A stretch of DNA of 48,964 nt from Bacteroidota bacterium. GTDB lineage: Bacteria > Bacteroidota > Bacteroidia > Chitinophagales > Chitinophagaceae. Location: assembly GCA_005884665.1 (NCBI GenBank), contig VBAT01000032.1, positions 4,711-53,674 of the forward strand. Direction: 5' to 3'. The translations under genes were made by a program, and so were the position numbers. The first letter of the stretch is position 1; every line of letters starts with the position of its first letter. This document shows positions 8,557 through 17,641 of the stretch, piece after piece. Under the pieces are notes generated by a model, which saw only the letters and a program-made list of their open reading frames with translations, had not been told where the DNA came from and ran no database searches.

Positions 8557-9246
8557 ATGACGATTCAACATAAAAAATACCAATTCGGGCACTGCCTTTG
8601 TACTATCATTCTTATGGCTGGATTTGTTTTTCATCTCTTAAAGACTCCTGGTTTCGTTGAGTTCATAGAAAAATTCGGGTATATCGGGATTTTTCTTTGG
8701 TTCATTACAATTGACCAGGTGACGCCAATTCCAGAGGAAATTTCCCTACTCATTGTCGGTTATTTATGTGCCCATGAAGTTTTCCACCCGTTAGCGGCCG
8801 GACTCTTTTGCCTGGCTGGGTTTATTAGTGCGGATATTGCGTATTATTATTTGTCAAGGACTGGCAGCAAACTGATCAAAAAAAGAGCTGGGAAAACAAG
8901 ATCGTCCTGGATGACATCGTACAAGGAAAAATTAAGGAATCATATGGCAAAGACGGTAGCCATCCTTACATTCATTCCCCGTATGCGGATGTGGGCGCCG
9001 ATCCTGGCTGGTTCTTCGAGATTATCCTTTAAGAAATTCCTGTTGTTCGATAGCCTGGCTCTTATCGCATTTACTGCGCTCTATCTTTCATTGGGAATTA
9101 TTTTCAACAACAGTCTTGGCGCTTTAATGGCAAAAATGAAAAACCTGCAGCATTTTATATTCTTTGGGTTTCTTTTGGTGGCCGCCGTTGTAATTATCGT
9201 TGTCGAAAGAAGGAGAAGAAAAAATACACAAGCCGTTAGCCGGTAA
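8557..9246 (+). CDS. DedA/VTT-domain membrane protein
   Basis: 229-residue integral membrane protein of the DedA (SNARE-associated, VTT) family. The conserved re-entrant motif is VTPIPEEISLLIVGYL (about residues 52-67), followed by GLFCLAGFISADIAYYYLSR and the basic patch FIPRMRMWAPILAGSSRLSFKKF. DedA proteins move undecaprenyl phosphate or other lipids across the inner membrane and support the proton gradient. The exact substrate here is unknown. The first ATG falls inside a dispersed repeat (8547-8563), so the ATG at 8614, which begins MAGFVFHLLKTPG, may be the true start. The basic tail VERRRRKNTQ fits a cytoplasmic C-terminus. Confidence 0.88.
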   Translation: MTIQHKKYQFGHCLCTIILMAGFVFHLLKTPGFVEFIEKFGYIGIFLWFITIDQVTPIPEEISLLIVGYLCAHEVFHPLAAGLFCLAGFISADIAYYYLSRTGSKLIKKRAGKTRSSWMTSYKEKLRNHMAKTVAILTFIPRMRMWAPILAGSSRLSFKKFLLFDSLALIAFTALYLSLGIIFNNSLGALMAKMKNLQHFIFFGFLLVAAVVIIVVERRRRKNTQAVSR

Positions 9247-9303
9247 TTTCCAGGTCAAAATATTAACAGCTCGAAATGAAACTTTTTTAAATGTACAGGC
9301 GTT

Positions 9304-9996
9304 ATGTTTCTCATCATGCGCCAACCTGCTTTCTTACTTTGTTTTGCGATGCGAATCCTCACAATGGCCCTGTTGGCTCTGATTCTTTCCTGTAAAAACA
9401 AACAAAAGAACACAAATACCGTAGCCAATTTCACCGTATATCCCGCTACCGGGGATACATCTTCCTGAATTGGCAAGTACTATATCAGTATAAGCACGCG
9501 AATGCTGAATCTCCCTGATTTATCGAAAGGAACTCCAGATTCCATGGAGATCAGGGTTTGGCGTCATGAGTTTCTAGACTTGTTTGAAAACGTGTTTATT
9601 TTTAAATTGGATAGTAATGGATGGAAAGGGTTTCACTATAATTCCTGGACTATGCCTTGGAAAAATTCTGGACAAGTTTTTCGATTCCAGGGTCAGCCTA
9701 AAATGGGAGATAGTGTTTTTATTGTGACGGAAATCGTTCCAAAATGCGATTGACAGAAATTTTCGGATAGCATTTCGTTTTTCCAAATACCGACGTTGCC
9801 AACACAGGATTCAATCAAAGACTTTAAATTTATCAGTCACACGGATGGCAACAATTATTCTTTTGAGATCGCCACGCCGGTATATTACCGATATCTTTTT
9901 TATGATATGCCTGATTACTATCAACACAAAGAATGTAAGTCTGTTAAAGAATTCCTGGCAATGCTTACAAGACAATTTGGAAGTGATTTTAACTGA
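9304..9996 (+). pseudogene. Lipoprotein gene interrupted by two in-frame TGA codons
   Basis: One continuous frame of 231 codons is broken only by TGA at 9466-9468 and 9751-9753, with no frameshift. The N-terminus has a lipoprotein signal ending in the lipobox LILSC, then a linker rich in Lys, Asn and Thr. After the first TGA the frame reads IGKYYISISTRMLNLPDL and continues through a 94-codon soluble segment. After the second it reads QKFSDSISFFQ to the final TGA. I do not recognise the family. Neighbouring genes also end in TGA, so it is a normal stop here. The simplest reading is a recently inactivated gene (TGG or CGA to TGA). Recoding is possible but unsupported. If expressed as is, only a 54-residue lipopeptide would be made. 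Confidence 0.7.
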
Positions 9997-10020
9997 CCCT
10001 GGCAATGGCGTGTCCTAAAT

Positions 10021-10047
10021 AAAAAACCTCCCGAATAAATCGAGAGG
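10021..10047 (-). terminator. Intrinsic terminator of the atpD-atpC operon
   Basis: On the minus strand, 86 bases after the atpC stop, CCTCTCGA pairs with TCGGGAGG (one A-C mismatch) around the loop TTTAT and is followed directly by TTTTTT. This is a standard Rho-independent terminator. Confidence 0.8.
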
Positions 10048-10132
10048 ACATTGAATTTTGTTTTCAAATCAGGATTAGTAAGTACTGCCTGTCTTTCGAC
10101 AACCAGGGTTTTTCACTGGTCTCTTTAATGGT

Positions 10133-10390
10133 TTATGTAGTTTCGGTAGCGCCTTCTACCAATACAGTTACCTTGTTATTGAGCACCTCCACAAATCCGC
10201 TTTGAATGTCAAAGTAAGCTAAATGATTCTGTTTATCCTTTAAAACTTTTACACGTCCTGCTTTTAGGGCGCTGACCAGGGGCGCATGCCTGTCCAAAAC
10301 CTCGAAACTGCCACTGATACCCGGCATCTGCACGCCGTATACCTCGCCGCTGTATAATTTCTTTTCTGGTGTTAATATCTCTAAGTTCAT
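10133..10390 (-). CDS. atpC: F1F0 ATP synthase epsilon subunit
   Basis: 85 residues from the ATG at 10390, giving MNLEILTPEKKLYSGEV. An upstream ATG at 10435 would only add residues encoded by an AT-rich repeat. The N-terminal beta-sandwich domain is present (VQMPGISGSFEVLDRHAPLVSAL, then FDIQSGFVEVLNNKVTVLVE). The long C-terminal helical hairpin of the E. coli subunit is absent, as is usual in Bacteroidota. Epsilon is part of the central stalk of F1 and modulates ATPase activity. It follows atpD after an unusually long 202-base gap containing repeats and precedes an intrinsic terminator. Confidence 0.93.
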   Translation of the reverse strand: MNLEILTPEKKLYSGEVYGVQMPGISGSFEVLDRHAPLVSALKAGRVKVLKDKQNHLAYFDIQSGFVEVLNNKVTVLVEGATETT

Positions 10391-10405
10391 AATTTGAAAA
10401 TTAGA

Positions 10406-10592
10406 TAATTTGAAAATTTGAAAATGACTGAGCACCCTGCGTTTTTAGATTGTCTCATTTTTCTAATTCCCAAATCTCCATATTAACCTTTTATAGGTTT
10501 GAAAACTTCGAATTCTTTTCTATCGATTTGAAAACTTCAAATTCTTTTGAGCTTCCCTCATTATCAAATTATCTTATTTTCAAATTTTCAAA

Positions 10593-10595
<3 letters not shown>
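10406..10595. repeat. Inverted and direct repeats between atpD and atpC
   Basis: TAATTTGAAAATTTGAAAAT (10406-10425) is perfectly inverted at 10576-10595, and the latter arm includes the atpD stop codon. Between the arms lies a direct repeat with period 29: TTTGAAAACTTCGAATTC... (10498-10519) and a copy with one change (10527-10548). Confidence 0.75.
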
Positions 10596-12101
<1,506 letters not shown>

Positions 12102-12185
12102 TTATAGAGAAGGTTAGATTTCAGGCCGCAAAGGTAGGGGTGCAGAAGGAAAATGAAAAATGTAAATGAGAGCCTCTCCTCCCAG

Positions 12186-12208
12186 CCTCCTCCCCGAGGG
12201 GGAGGAGG
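12186..12208. repeat. Perfect GC-rich hairpin upstream of the SRPBCC gene
   Basis: CCTCCTCCCC and GGGGAGGAGG form a 10-base-pair stem with a GAG loop. It sits between the divergent atpD and SRPBCC genes and has no T-tract on either strand, so it is not a standard terminator. It looks like a dispersed G/C-rich repeat unit. Confidence 0.7.
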
Positions 12209-12288
12209 AGCAACTATCAATTGCTTCCATTCATAAACATTTCGTTTTTAGTGGTCTTACAATTTCCTACCTTTTAAAAAATATCATT

Positions 12289-12714
12289 ATGCCTGACATT
12301 CGTCACCTGGTGTCTCTCAAATCAACTCCAGAAAAAATTTACAGGGCTATCTCCACGCAGACGGGAATTGCTTCCTGGTGGTCACGGGACAACAATGCAA
12401 AACCTGAAAAAGGGAGTGTCTACCGTATCTCATTTGGCGGAGACTATTATAAGGAAATAAAGATCACGGAACTGGTGACTGACAGCAAAGTGGTTTGGGA
12501 AATCCTGCAGGCCCATCCTGAATGGCTTAACACAAAAGTCAGCTTCGATATCAGTATGGGAAAAAACAGTACCGAGCTCCGGTTCAGCCATTCCGGCTGG
12601 AAAGATTACACCGACATGTTTGCACAGTGCAGTTATCATTGGGCCATCTATCTTGGTAACCTGAAGGCTTATGTTGAAAAAGACCAGCTATTTGCCCTGT
12701 CCACATTTTTTTAA
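12289..12714 (+). CDS. SRPBCC (AHSA1/START-like) domain protein
   Basis: 141 residues from ATG12289 (MPDIRHLVSLKSTPEKIYRA). A longer frame from 12166 would translate the upstream hairpin and is unlikely. The pattern of a short N-terminal strand, KIYRAISTQTGIASWWS, then ITELVTDSKVVWEI and a C-terminal helix with SYHWAIYLGNLKAYVE matches the AHSA1/activator-of-Hsp90-like SRPBCC proteins, which form a hydrophobic ligand cavity. It precedes a YCII protein and an ECF42-like sigma factor, a common setting for such proteins. Ligand unknown. Confidence 0.85.
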   Translation: MPDIRHLVSLKSTPEKIYRAISTQTGIASWWSRDNNAKPEKGSVYRISFGGDYYKEIKITELVTDSKVVWEILQAHPEWLNTKVSFDISMGKNSTELRFSHSGWKDYTDMFAQCSYHWAIYLGNLKAYVEKDQLFALSTFF

Positions 12715-12794
12715 AAATATTTTCCGGATTTGTCCGGCGGCTTTTCTCCCGCTCGTCATCAATAAAACTTTTTTAAAACATTAAAACAACAATT

Positions 12795-13139
12795 ATGGAA
12801 AAGTTCATGCTTATTTTTCAAGGTCCTGTTCATGCTGGCCAAAGTCCTGAAAAAATGCAGGAGAATATGGGAAAATGGATGGCCTGGATTGACAAACTAC
12901 GCAAGAGCGACCGGTATCTTGCAGGTGAACCTCTGTTGCCGGGGGGCAAATTAGTAACGAGTAAAAGAACAGTTACTGATGGACCCTATACCGAGGGCAA
13001 AGAAGTAGTAGGTGGCTTCTTTATCATAAAGGCCAAAGACTTTGATGAAGCAGTAAGTATCTGCGATGATTATCCTGATTTCAACCATGGCGCAACTGTG
13101 CAGGTGAGGCAGATCATGAAAGTAGAGGTGCCGGCATGA
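12795..13139 (+). CDS. YCII-related (DGPF) domain protein
   Basis: 114 residues. The DGPF family signature is the stretch VTDGPYTEGKEVVGGFFIIKA (about residues 59-79), preceded by the N-terminal MLIFQG strand. These small ferredoxin-like-fold proteins are typical partners of ECF42 sigma factors, and such a sigma gene follows 74 bases downstream. By family knowledge they are probably the regulated product of that sigma factor or act with it. No enzymatic activity is established. Confidence 0.9.
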   Translation: MEKFMLIFQGPVHAGQSPEKMQENMGKWMAWIDKLRKSDRYLAGEPLLPGGKLVTSKRTVTDGPYTEGKEVVGGFFIIKAKDFDEAVSICDDYPDFNHGATVQVRQIMKVEVPA

Positions 13140-13213
13140 TGAAGCGCTATATGAAAAGTGACAAGTCAGATGTGAGAAATAAGATGTAAGAAGTATGAGG
13201 TAAGAATATCATT

Positions 13214-14479
13214 ATGTCTCAACAGGGTAATATTTATGAGCTTGCAGACCATCTTTTCCGGCATGAGTCGGGAAAGATGGTTTCTGTTTTGTCAAGATTA
13301 CTCGGTTTGCAAAATATAGAAATTGCGCAGGACATTGTGCAGGATACCTTGTTACAGGCAATGAGCACCTGGGGATTCAATGGCATTCCTGACAAGCCAG
13401 CTGCCTGGTTGTACCGGGTGGCAAAAAACAAAGCGATCGATTATTTGCGCCGGCAAAGAAAATTCGAGGAGATCAGTCCTCAATACGCTTATCTCCTGCA
13501 GTCTGAATATACCCTGTCTCCTACTATTAACAACCTGTTCCTTGAAAACGAGATGCAGGACAGCCAGCTGCGCATGATGTTCGCCTGTTGCCATCCCTCC
13601 ATTCCCGAAGAATCGCAGGTGGCACTGGTCTTAAAAACACTTTGCGGCTTAAGTGTAAATGAGATATCCAATGCCTTCCTCACCAACGATGAAACAATCA
13701 ATAAAAGAATTTACAGGGCCAAAGAAAAAATCAGGCAGGAAAACATTGAACTGGACGTACCACAGGGAAATGAATTGCAGACAAGACTGAACAGCGTTTT
13801 AAAATCCCTTTATCTCTTGTTTAATGAAGGCTACCACTCCTCCAATCCCAACCAGTTGATACGGGAAGATCTTTGCCATGAAGCCATGCGGCTGTGTTAC
13901 CTGATCATTGAGCATCCACTCACTTCAAGACCGCGCAGCAAGGCTCTGCTTTCATTGATGTGTTTTCAAGCATCGCGATTAAACGCGAGGTTGGATGATA
14001 AAGGTCATATAATACTATTGAAATACCAGGACCGGAGCAAATGGTTCCTTCCCCTGATTCAAAAAGGATTCGATTACCTGGATGAAATCACGGAGCCTTT
14101 CGAAGTTTCGTCCTATCACTTTGAAGCAGCTATTGCTTCACTGCATGCAGCTGCTCCCAGTTTTGAGCAAACAGACTGGAAAAGCATTCATCAATTATAC
14201 ATCCTGTTGTACCAGGTTCAACCCAGTCCCGTGGTTGCTATGAATAAAGCCATTGCTTCAGCTTACGCCGTTGGTCGCCAACAGGCGCTTGCAGAATTGA
14301 GAGCGATCAGCGGACTCGAAAATTATTATTTGTATCATACTTCAATTGGCGAGATATGTTATGACCTGCACGACAGGGCCGAGGCAAAAAAATATTTTGA
14401 GAAGGCTCTCCAATTGACCAGCTCGCAGCAGGAACAGCAATTGTTAAAGAATAAAATCCTGAGCTGCCTGGAATCGTGA
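13214..14479 (+). CDS. ECF42-like RNA polymerase sigma factor with C-terminal helical extension
   Basis: 421 residues, about twice a standard ECF sigma factor. Region 2 is near residues 12-85 (IAQDIVQDTLLQAMSTW, AWLYRVAKNKAIDYLRRQ) and region 4 near 115-165 (VALVLKTLCGLSVNEISNAF, TINKRIYRAKEKIR). From about 185 to the end is the DUF6596/TPR-like extension typical of ECF42 (LYLLFNEGYHSS, HPLTSRPRSKALLSLMCFQASR, PVVAMNKAIASAYA). No anti-sigma gene is adjacent; in this group the C-terminal extension is thought to take that role. The upstream YCII gene is the expected partner. Confidence 0.92.
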   Translation: MSQQGNIYELADHLFRHESGKMVSVLSRLLGLQNIEIAQDIVQDTLLQAMSTWGFNGIPDKPAAWLYRVAKNKAIDYLRRQRKFEEISPQYAYLLQSEYTLSPTINNLFLENEMQDSQLRMMFACCHPSIPEESQVALVLKTLCGLSVNEISNAFLTNDETINKRIYRAKEKIRQENIELDVPQGNELQTRLNSVLKSLYLLFNEGYHSSNPNQLIREDLCHEAMRLCYLIIEHPLTSRPRSKALLSLMCFQASRLNARLDDKGHIILLKYQDRSKWFLPLIQKGFDYLDEITEPFEVSSYHFEAAIASLHAAAPSFEQTDWKSIHQLYILLYQVQPSPVVAMNKAIASAYAVGRQQALAELRAISGLENYYLYHTSIGEICYDLHDRAEAKKYFEKALQLTSSQQEQQLLKNKILSCLES

Positions 14480-14525
14480 CCGCTACTGTCCAATCAAGGG
14501 CACAGCTTTTGCAATACCAGCTAGT

Positions 14526-16184
14526 ATGAAAAGAATATCACTCTGTCTTATCACACTCATTTTTTTGATTTCCTGTACCAATTCGCAGACTGACCAGGAA
14601 AGAACTGAAACTGAAAAGGCCAAAAAAAATATCAGCACACGTGATGAAAGTATTACCCGGGCCAATTCGTATAGTGACCTGTTCCTTGACACATCAGCGG
14701 TCGAAAAATTCATCGATGAGAAAAAAATTCCCGATTCTTTGGCGGATCGTATCCGGAGTTTTTATAATGCCCGGAACTTCCAGTTTGCCTGGTTTAGCAG
14801 CGACGGGCTGACCGAACAGGCACGCGGATTCTGGAACCTGCACGATTATGTCACTACTTATGACCCTGACTCTTCGCTCAAGGATAAGACTCTGCAGAAA
14901 AAAATGGATGGCCTTATTACCGAAGAGAACCTGTCGGTAAATGCATCGGATAAATCATATGTCAATACGGAGCTCACGCTAACATCCCATTTTATCCAGT
15001 ATATACTGCATAATTATGAAAAGGGATATGTCAAACGGAAAGAAATGGAACGTTTCATTCCACGAAAAAAAGAAGATCCTTTGCAGGTGGCCGATTCACT
15101 TATTAATAAAAAACACAAGGACGATAAGTATTTTGAAGACGTGAATGCCAGCTATAAAAGTTTAAAAGAAGAGCTCAAGCACTATTATACAATTGCTAAA
15201 CAGGGAGGCTGGCCTCAAATAGGCAAGATCGGTAAATCACTAAGAAAAGGAGCCAAATCGCCTGAAATCATCAATATCAAAAAAAGACTCCTTGCCAGTG
15301 GCGATATGGCTGTGAGTGATTCAACAGACCTGTTCAACGACACGTTAGAAGTGGCCGTAAAAAACTTCCAGGTGCGACATGGATACAAACCGACAGGTAT
15401 TGTCAGTGATTCACTGGTAAAAGACATGAATGTACCCGCTACCGCAAGATTGGAACAGATCCTGATGAATTTGGAAAGGATGCGCTGGCTGCAACAGGAA
15501 GCAAAAGGCAATCTTATTGTCGTTAATATTCCCGAGTTCATGATGCACGTCTACGAAGGCAACAAGAAAGCATTTGACATAGCAGTCGTGGTAGGAAAGG
15601 AAGGGCACAACACTATGATGTTTAATGGAGACCTGAACCAGGTGGTATTCTGCCCTTACTGGAATGTTCCGCCCAGCATTGTAAAAAATGAAATACTTCC
15701 TGCGATGCAAAAAAACCCGGGCTACCTGGCAAAAGAAAATATGGAGATCACGGGTAACGAAGGCGGTCTTCCCTCGATTCGCCAGAAGCCCGGGGGAAAG
15801 AATGCGCTAGGTAAAGTAAAATTCCTGTTCCCCAATAGTTTCAATATTTATTTCCACGACACACCATCGAAGAGTTTGTTTGATAAAGATAAAAGAGCTT
15901 ACAGCCATGGATGTATCCGTTTGCAGGAGCCTGTCAAACTTGCTGAATATGTCTTACGCAATCAGCCGGAATGGACGCCGGAAAAAATTGCCGAAGCAAT
16001 GAGCACCGATGAACAGAAATTTGTGAAGGTGAAAGACCCAATACCGGTTGTCATCACTTATTATACGGCCTGGGTGGATGACAATGGCCAGATGAATTTC
16101 AGGGATGATATTTATGGCCACGATACCAGACTGGCCGGGAAAATGTTCGGCGCAACAAACAATTTTGCCTCAACAGGCCACTAA
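14526..16184 (+). CDS. Murein L,D-transpeptidase (YcbB/LdtD-like) lipoprotein
   Basis: 552 residues. A lipoprotein signal ends in FLISC (Cys17). The middle holds a scaffold domain (about 55-210), with SFYNARNFQFAWFSSDGLTEQ typical of YcbB-type enzymes, and a peptidoglycan-binding domain (about 255-300, VKNFQVRHGYKPTGIVSDSL). The YkuD catalytic domain carries VVVGKEGHNT, the ligand-side HDTPSKSLF and the active-site YSHGCIRL with Cys463. It forms 3-3 cross-links between meso-diaminopimelate residues or attaches proteins to peptidoglycan in the periplasm. The gene starts 46 bases after the sigma factor gene on the same strand. Confidence 0.93.
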   Translation: MKRISLCLITLIFLISCTNSQTDQERTETEKAKKNISTRDESITRANSYSDLFLDTSAVEKFIDEKKIPDSLADRIRSFYNARNFQFAWFSSDGLTEQARGFWNLHDYVTTYDPDSSLKDKTLQKKMDGLITEENLSVNASDKSYVNTELTLTSHFIQYILHNYEKGYVKRKEMERFIPRKKEDPLQVADSLINKKHKDDKYFEDVNASYKSLKEELKHYYTIAKQGGWPQIGKIGKSLRKGAKSPEIINIKKRLLASGDMAVSDSTDLFNDTLEVAVKNFQVRHGYKPTGIVSDSLVKDMNVPATARLEQILMNLERMRWLQQEAKGNLIVVNIPEFMMHVYEGNKKAFDIAVVVGKEGHNTMMFNGDLNQVVFCPYWNVPPSIVKNEILPAMQKNPGYLAKENMEITGNEGGLPSIRQKPGGKNALGKVKFLFPNSFNIYFHDTPSKSLFDKDKRAYSHGCIRLQEPVKLAEYVLRNQPEWTPEKIAEAMSTDEQKFVKVKDPIPVVITYYTAWVDDNGQMNFRDDIYGHDTRLAGKMFGATNNFASTGH

Positions 16185-16324
16185 TATTAAAACCTGCTAA
16201 AATAAGACCTTGGGTTCGCCGCCTGGCACTTCTTGTTAAAACCCGGCTGGATTATTATCGAAATAATACAGATTAGTTATTTTGCAAGCGCCATTGACCC
16301 GGTTAGGGGCTGGCCATCGAACTC

Positions 16325-17521
16325 ATGCAATTAACTGAAGTAACCAATAAAGAGGCAGCTAAAGATTTTATCCGGGCAAATGTAGAGATCAATAAGAATG
16401 ATCCGAATTATATACGCCCGCTCGATAAGGATGTCAACGATACTTTTGACCCGGCAAAAAACAAAACTTTTCGTTTTGGCGAAGCCACAAGATGGATATT
16501 GCGTTCAGACGATGGCAATTTGATCGGCAGGATCGCGGCATTTACCAACAAAAAATATAAAAACAAGGGTGATGATGTCCCGGTCGGCGGCGTCGGCTTT
16601 TTTGATTGTATCAATGATCAGGCTGCAGCGGATATGTTATTCGATGTGGCAAAACACTGGCTCCTGCAACGAGGGATGGAAGCGATGGATGGCCCGATCA
16701 ATTTCGGGGAAAGAGACCGCTGGTGGGGATTGGTAGTTCGGGGAGCTGGTCCGCCTTTGTATTGCATGAACTATAACCAGCAGTATTACCAGGCGTTATT
16801 TGAGAACTATGGCTTCCAGAATTTCTTTAACCAGATTTGTTTTGCGATGGATGCGAAAACCATCTTGCCGCAAAAATTTTATGACCGCCATGATGACTGT
16901 GCAAAAGACCCTAATTTCAGTTCGTCCCATATAAAAAAGAACCAGCTGGACAAGTATGTTGCTGATTTTACCAGGGTTTATAACAAGGCCTGGGCGGGTC
17001 ACGGAGGTCTGAAACAGTTGGATGAAAAAATGGTACGCAAGATGTTTCAATCCATGAAACCAGTAATGGATGAGAAGGTTAGCTGGTTTGCTTATTACAA
17101 AGGAGAGCCGATTGCGATCTGGATCAACCTTCCTGACCTGAATCAATGGTTCAAATACCTGCATGGAAAGTTCAGCCTGTTCCATAAACTGAAATTTCTT
17201 TGGGTCAAATCGACGGTAAGGTGTAAAAAATTTGTGGGCCTTGTATTCGGTGTTATACCCGAATTCCAGGGAAAGGGTGTGGATAGTTATATCATTGTGG
17301 AAGGCTGCAAAGCGATACAGAATCTTTCGATGGAAAATGGCCAGCCACGGATCGGTAAATTGCTCTATGACGAATATGAAATGCAATGGATCGGCGAGTT
17401 TAACCCGAAGATGATCAATGTAGCCGAATCGATGGGTACCTACCACAGCAGGATATTGACAACTTACCGGTATTTGTTCGACCGGACAAAAGAATTCAAA
17501 AGACACCCTGTATTATTGTGA
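16325..17521 (+). CDS. GNAT-like N-acetyltransferase family protein (YghO-like)
   Basis: 398 residues, soluble. The N-terminal part (LTEVTNKEAAKDFIRANVEINKND, then GRIAAFTNKKY, GGVGFFDCINDQAAADML and DGPINFGERDRWWGLVVRG) and the C-terminal part (VFGVIPEFQGKGVDSYIIVEG, about residues 305-325, resembling the acetyl-CoA pyrophosphate loop) suggest a double GNAT fold like E. coli YghO. Substrate unknown. It stands alone, 140 bases after the transpeptidase. Confidence 0.8.
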   Translation: MQLTEVTNKEAAKDFIRANVEINKNDPNYIRPLDKDVNDTFDPAKNKTFRFGEATRWILRSDDGNLIGRIAAFTNKKYKNKGDDVPVGGVGFFDCINDQAAADMLFDVAKHWLLQRGMEAMDGPINFGERDRWWGLVVRGAGPPLYCMNYNQQYYQALFENYGFQNFFNQICFAMDAKTILPQKFYDRHDDCAKDPNFSSSHIKKNQLDKYVADFTRVYNKAWAGHGGLKQLDEKMVRKMFQSMKPVMDEKVSWFAYYKGEPIAIWINLPDLNQWFKYLHGKFSLFHKLKFLWVKSTVRCKKFVGLVFGVIPEFQGKGVDSYIIVEGCKAIQNLSMENGQPRIGKLLYDEYEMQWIGEFNPKMINVAESMGTYHSRILTTYRYLFDRTKEFKRHPVLL

Positions 17522-17641
17522 CTGTCAACTGAGATATTAGCGAGTTCCTAACATCCGGATTTTGTTTTTTATTGCCAATATTGTGTTTCTTATCTTGCAT
17601 TCCCGATAAAGGAAATTGAATATTTTTAGGGATTGAGGTTT

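Noticed and set aside
9304..9996. Reassignment of TGA to tryptophan in this genome
   Set aside because: queA, aceF, the ECF sigma gene and this same frame all end with TGA as the natural stop.
16796..17506. 236-codon minus-strand open frame
   Set aside because: Antisense shadow of the GNAT-like gene, with no recognisable motif.
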